A stretch of DNA of 32,747 nt, taken from positions 1 through 32,747 of the forward strand of contig NZ_VCNK01000042.1 of assembly GCF_006265095.1 (NCBI RefSeq). Direction: 5' to 3'. The position numbers and the translations under genes are program-made. The notes below the pieces were generated by a model. That model ran no database searches, was not told the DNA's origin, and was given only the letters and a program-made list of their open reading frames with translations. The stretch comes from Phaeobacter sp. B1627. Its GTDB lineage: Bacteria; Pseudomonadota; Alphaproteobacteria; Rhodobacterales; Rhodobacteraceae. This document shows, piece after piece, positions 32,505 to 32,747 of the stretch. Each line of letters begins with the position of its first letter. The first letter of the stretch is position 1.

Positions 32505-32747
32505 CTTGGTTGTTTGACGTCTCTGTGACTGTGGCGGGAATTCCCCAACCGGTCAATCCTGCCGTCCGGATCTGGCCACGCGTCCCCTGCCGCCAAGGGG
32601 ACGTTTCACCTGCCCCCTTCCACATGAGTGATCAGATCCGCTCCGCGCCAATCAATTTGGGCGGCAACACCACGATTTGAATATATCTCGGACTTCTTGA
32701 AACTCAGGGCATGCCTACCCAAGTTTAGGCTCAGGACCCATTGATTT
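32505..32747. other. Right-edge stretch with a possible insertion-sequence end
   Basis: I see no credible gene in these 243 bases. The last 20 (32728-32747, GGCTCAGGACCCATTGATTT) resemble, from memory, the terminal inverted repeat of IS5-type elements common in Rhodobacterales. The element body would lie outside the window, so this cannot be confirmed here. Confidence 0.25.

Noticed and set aside
32495-32680. Short plus-strand frame ending MSDQIRSAPINLGGNTTI
   Set aside because: Starts inside a terminator stem, lacks a ribosome-binding site and resembles nothing I recognise.

Overview
The window looks like chromosomal DNA from an alphaproteobacterium of the order Rhodobacterales (Roseobacter/Rhodobacter relatives). 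It has high GC with strong GC3 bias and many long antisense shadow frames. It carries a small DUF1127 protein followed by four CCUCCUCCC-loop RNA hairpins, the ccaF1-ccsR arrangement described in Rhodobacter sphaeroides. Gene content also fits: a 1146-residue pyruvate carboxylase, Pot and Dpp-type ABC transporters, an acetylpolyamine amidohydrolase and an M81 peptidase.

Layout. (1) 1-2290: a probable type II restriction-modification pair, a NaeI-like endonuclease and a C5-cytosine methyltransferase. It lies between two tRNA-Gly genes on the minus strand (one cut by the window edge), each with its own matching promoter. (2) 2476-8799: a secreted YHYH-domain protein, pyruvate carboxylase (minus strand), a short BLUF protein with a His where the light-sensing Gln is expected, and a GNAT acetyltransferase. 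(3) 9014-14903: an FMN alpha-hydroxy-acid dehydrogenase, a UvrD/PcrA helicase, the DUF1127-ccsR unit (minus strand) and an Mrp/ApbC Fe-S carrier ATPase. (4) 15188-20131: acetylpolyamine amidohydrolase (plus strand) facing a four-gene Pot-type ABC transporter (minus strand), probably a module for taking up and deacetylating (acetyl)polyamines. (5) 20276-32109: a large minus-strand operon in transcription order M81 (MlrC-like) peptidase, peptide-binding protein, two permeases, fused double ATPase, M20D amidohydrolase, M20A carboxypeptidase and gamma-glutamyltransferase-family protein. A divergent IclR regulator sits at its head. It reads as a self-contained import and stepwise hydrolysis pathway for an unusual peptide or acyl/gamma-glutamyl amino-acid conjugate. 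(6) 32183-32747: the 5' end of a Mu-like phage protease gene, a strong terminator and a possible insertion-sequence end, so a decayed mobile-element edge.

Cross-cutting observations. At least eleven short degenerate tandem repeats (units 8-15 bp, each locus with its own unit) lie mostly between genes. One lies inside the gamma-glutamyltransferase reading frame, where the 12-bp unit preserves frame and adds a Thr-Gly-Pro-rich tail. The most notable items are the four-copy CcsR RNA array, the Gln-to-His BLUF protein, the tRNA-flanked NaeI-like system and the IclR-controlled hydrolase/transporter operon. I did not find a clear case of a wholly unknown system; the operon with unknown substrate is the best candidate for new biology. 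All family assignments come from reading motifs and from memory of family members, with no database search.
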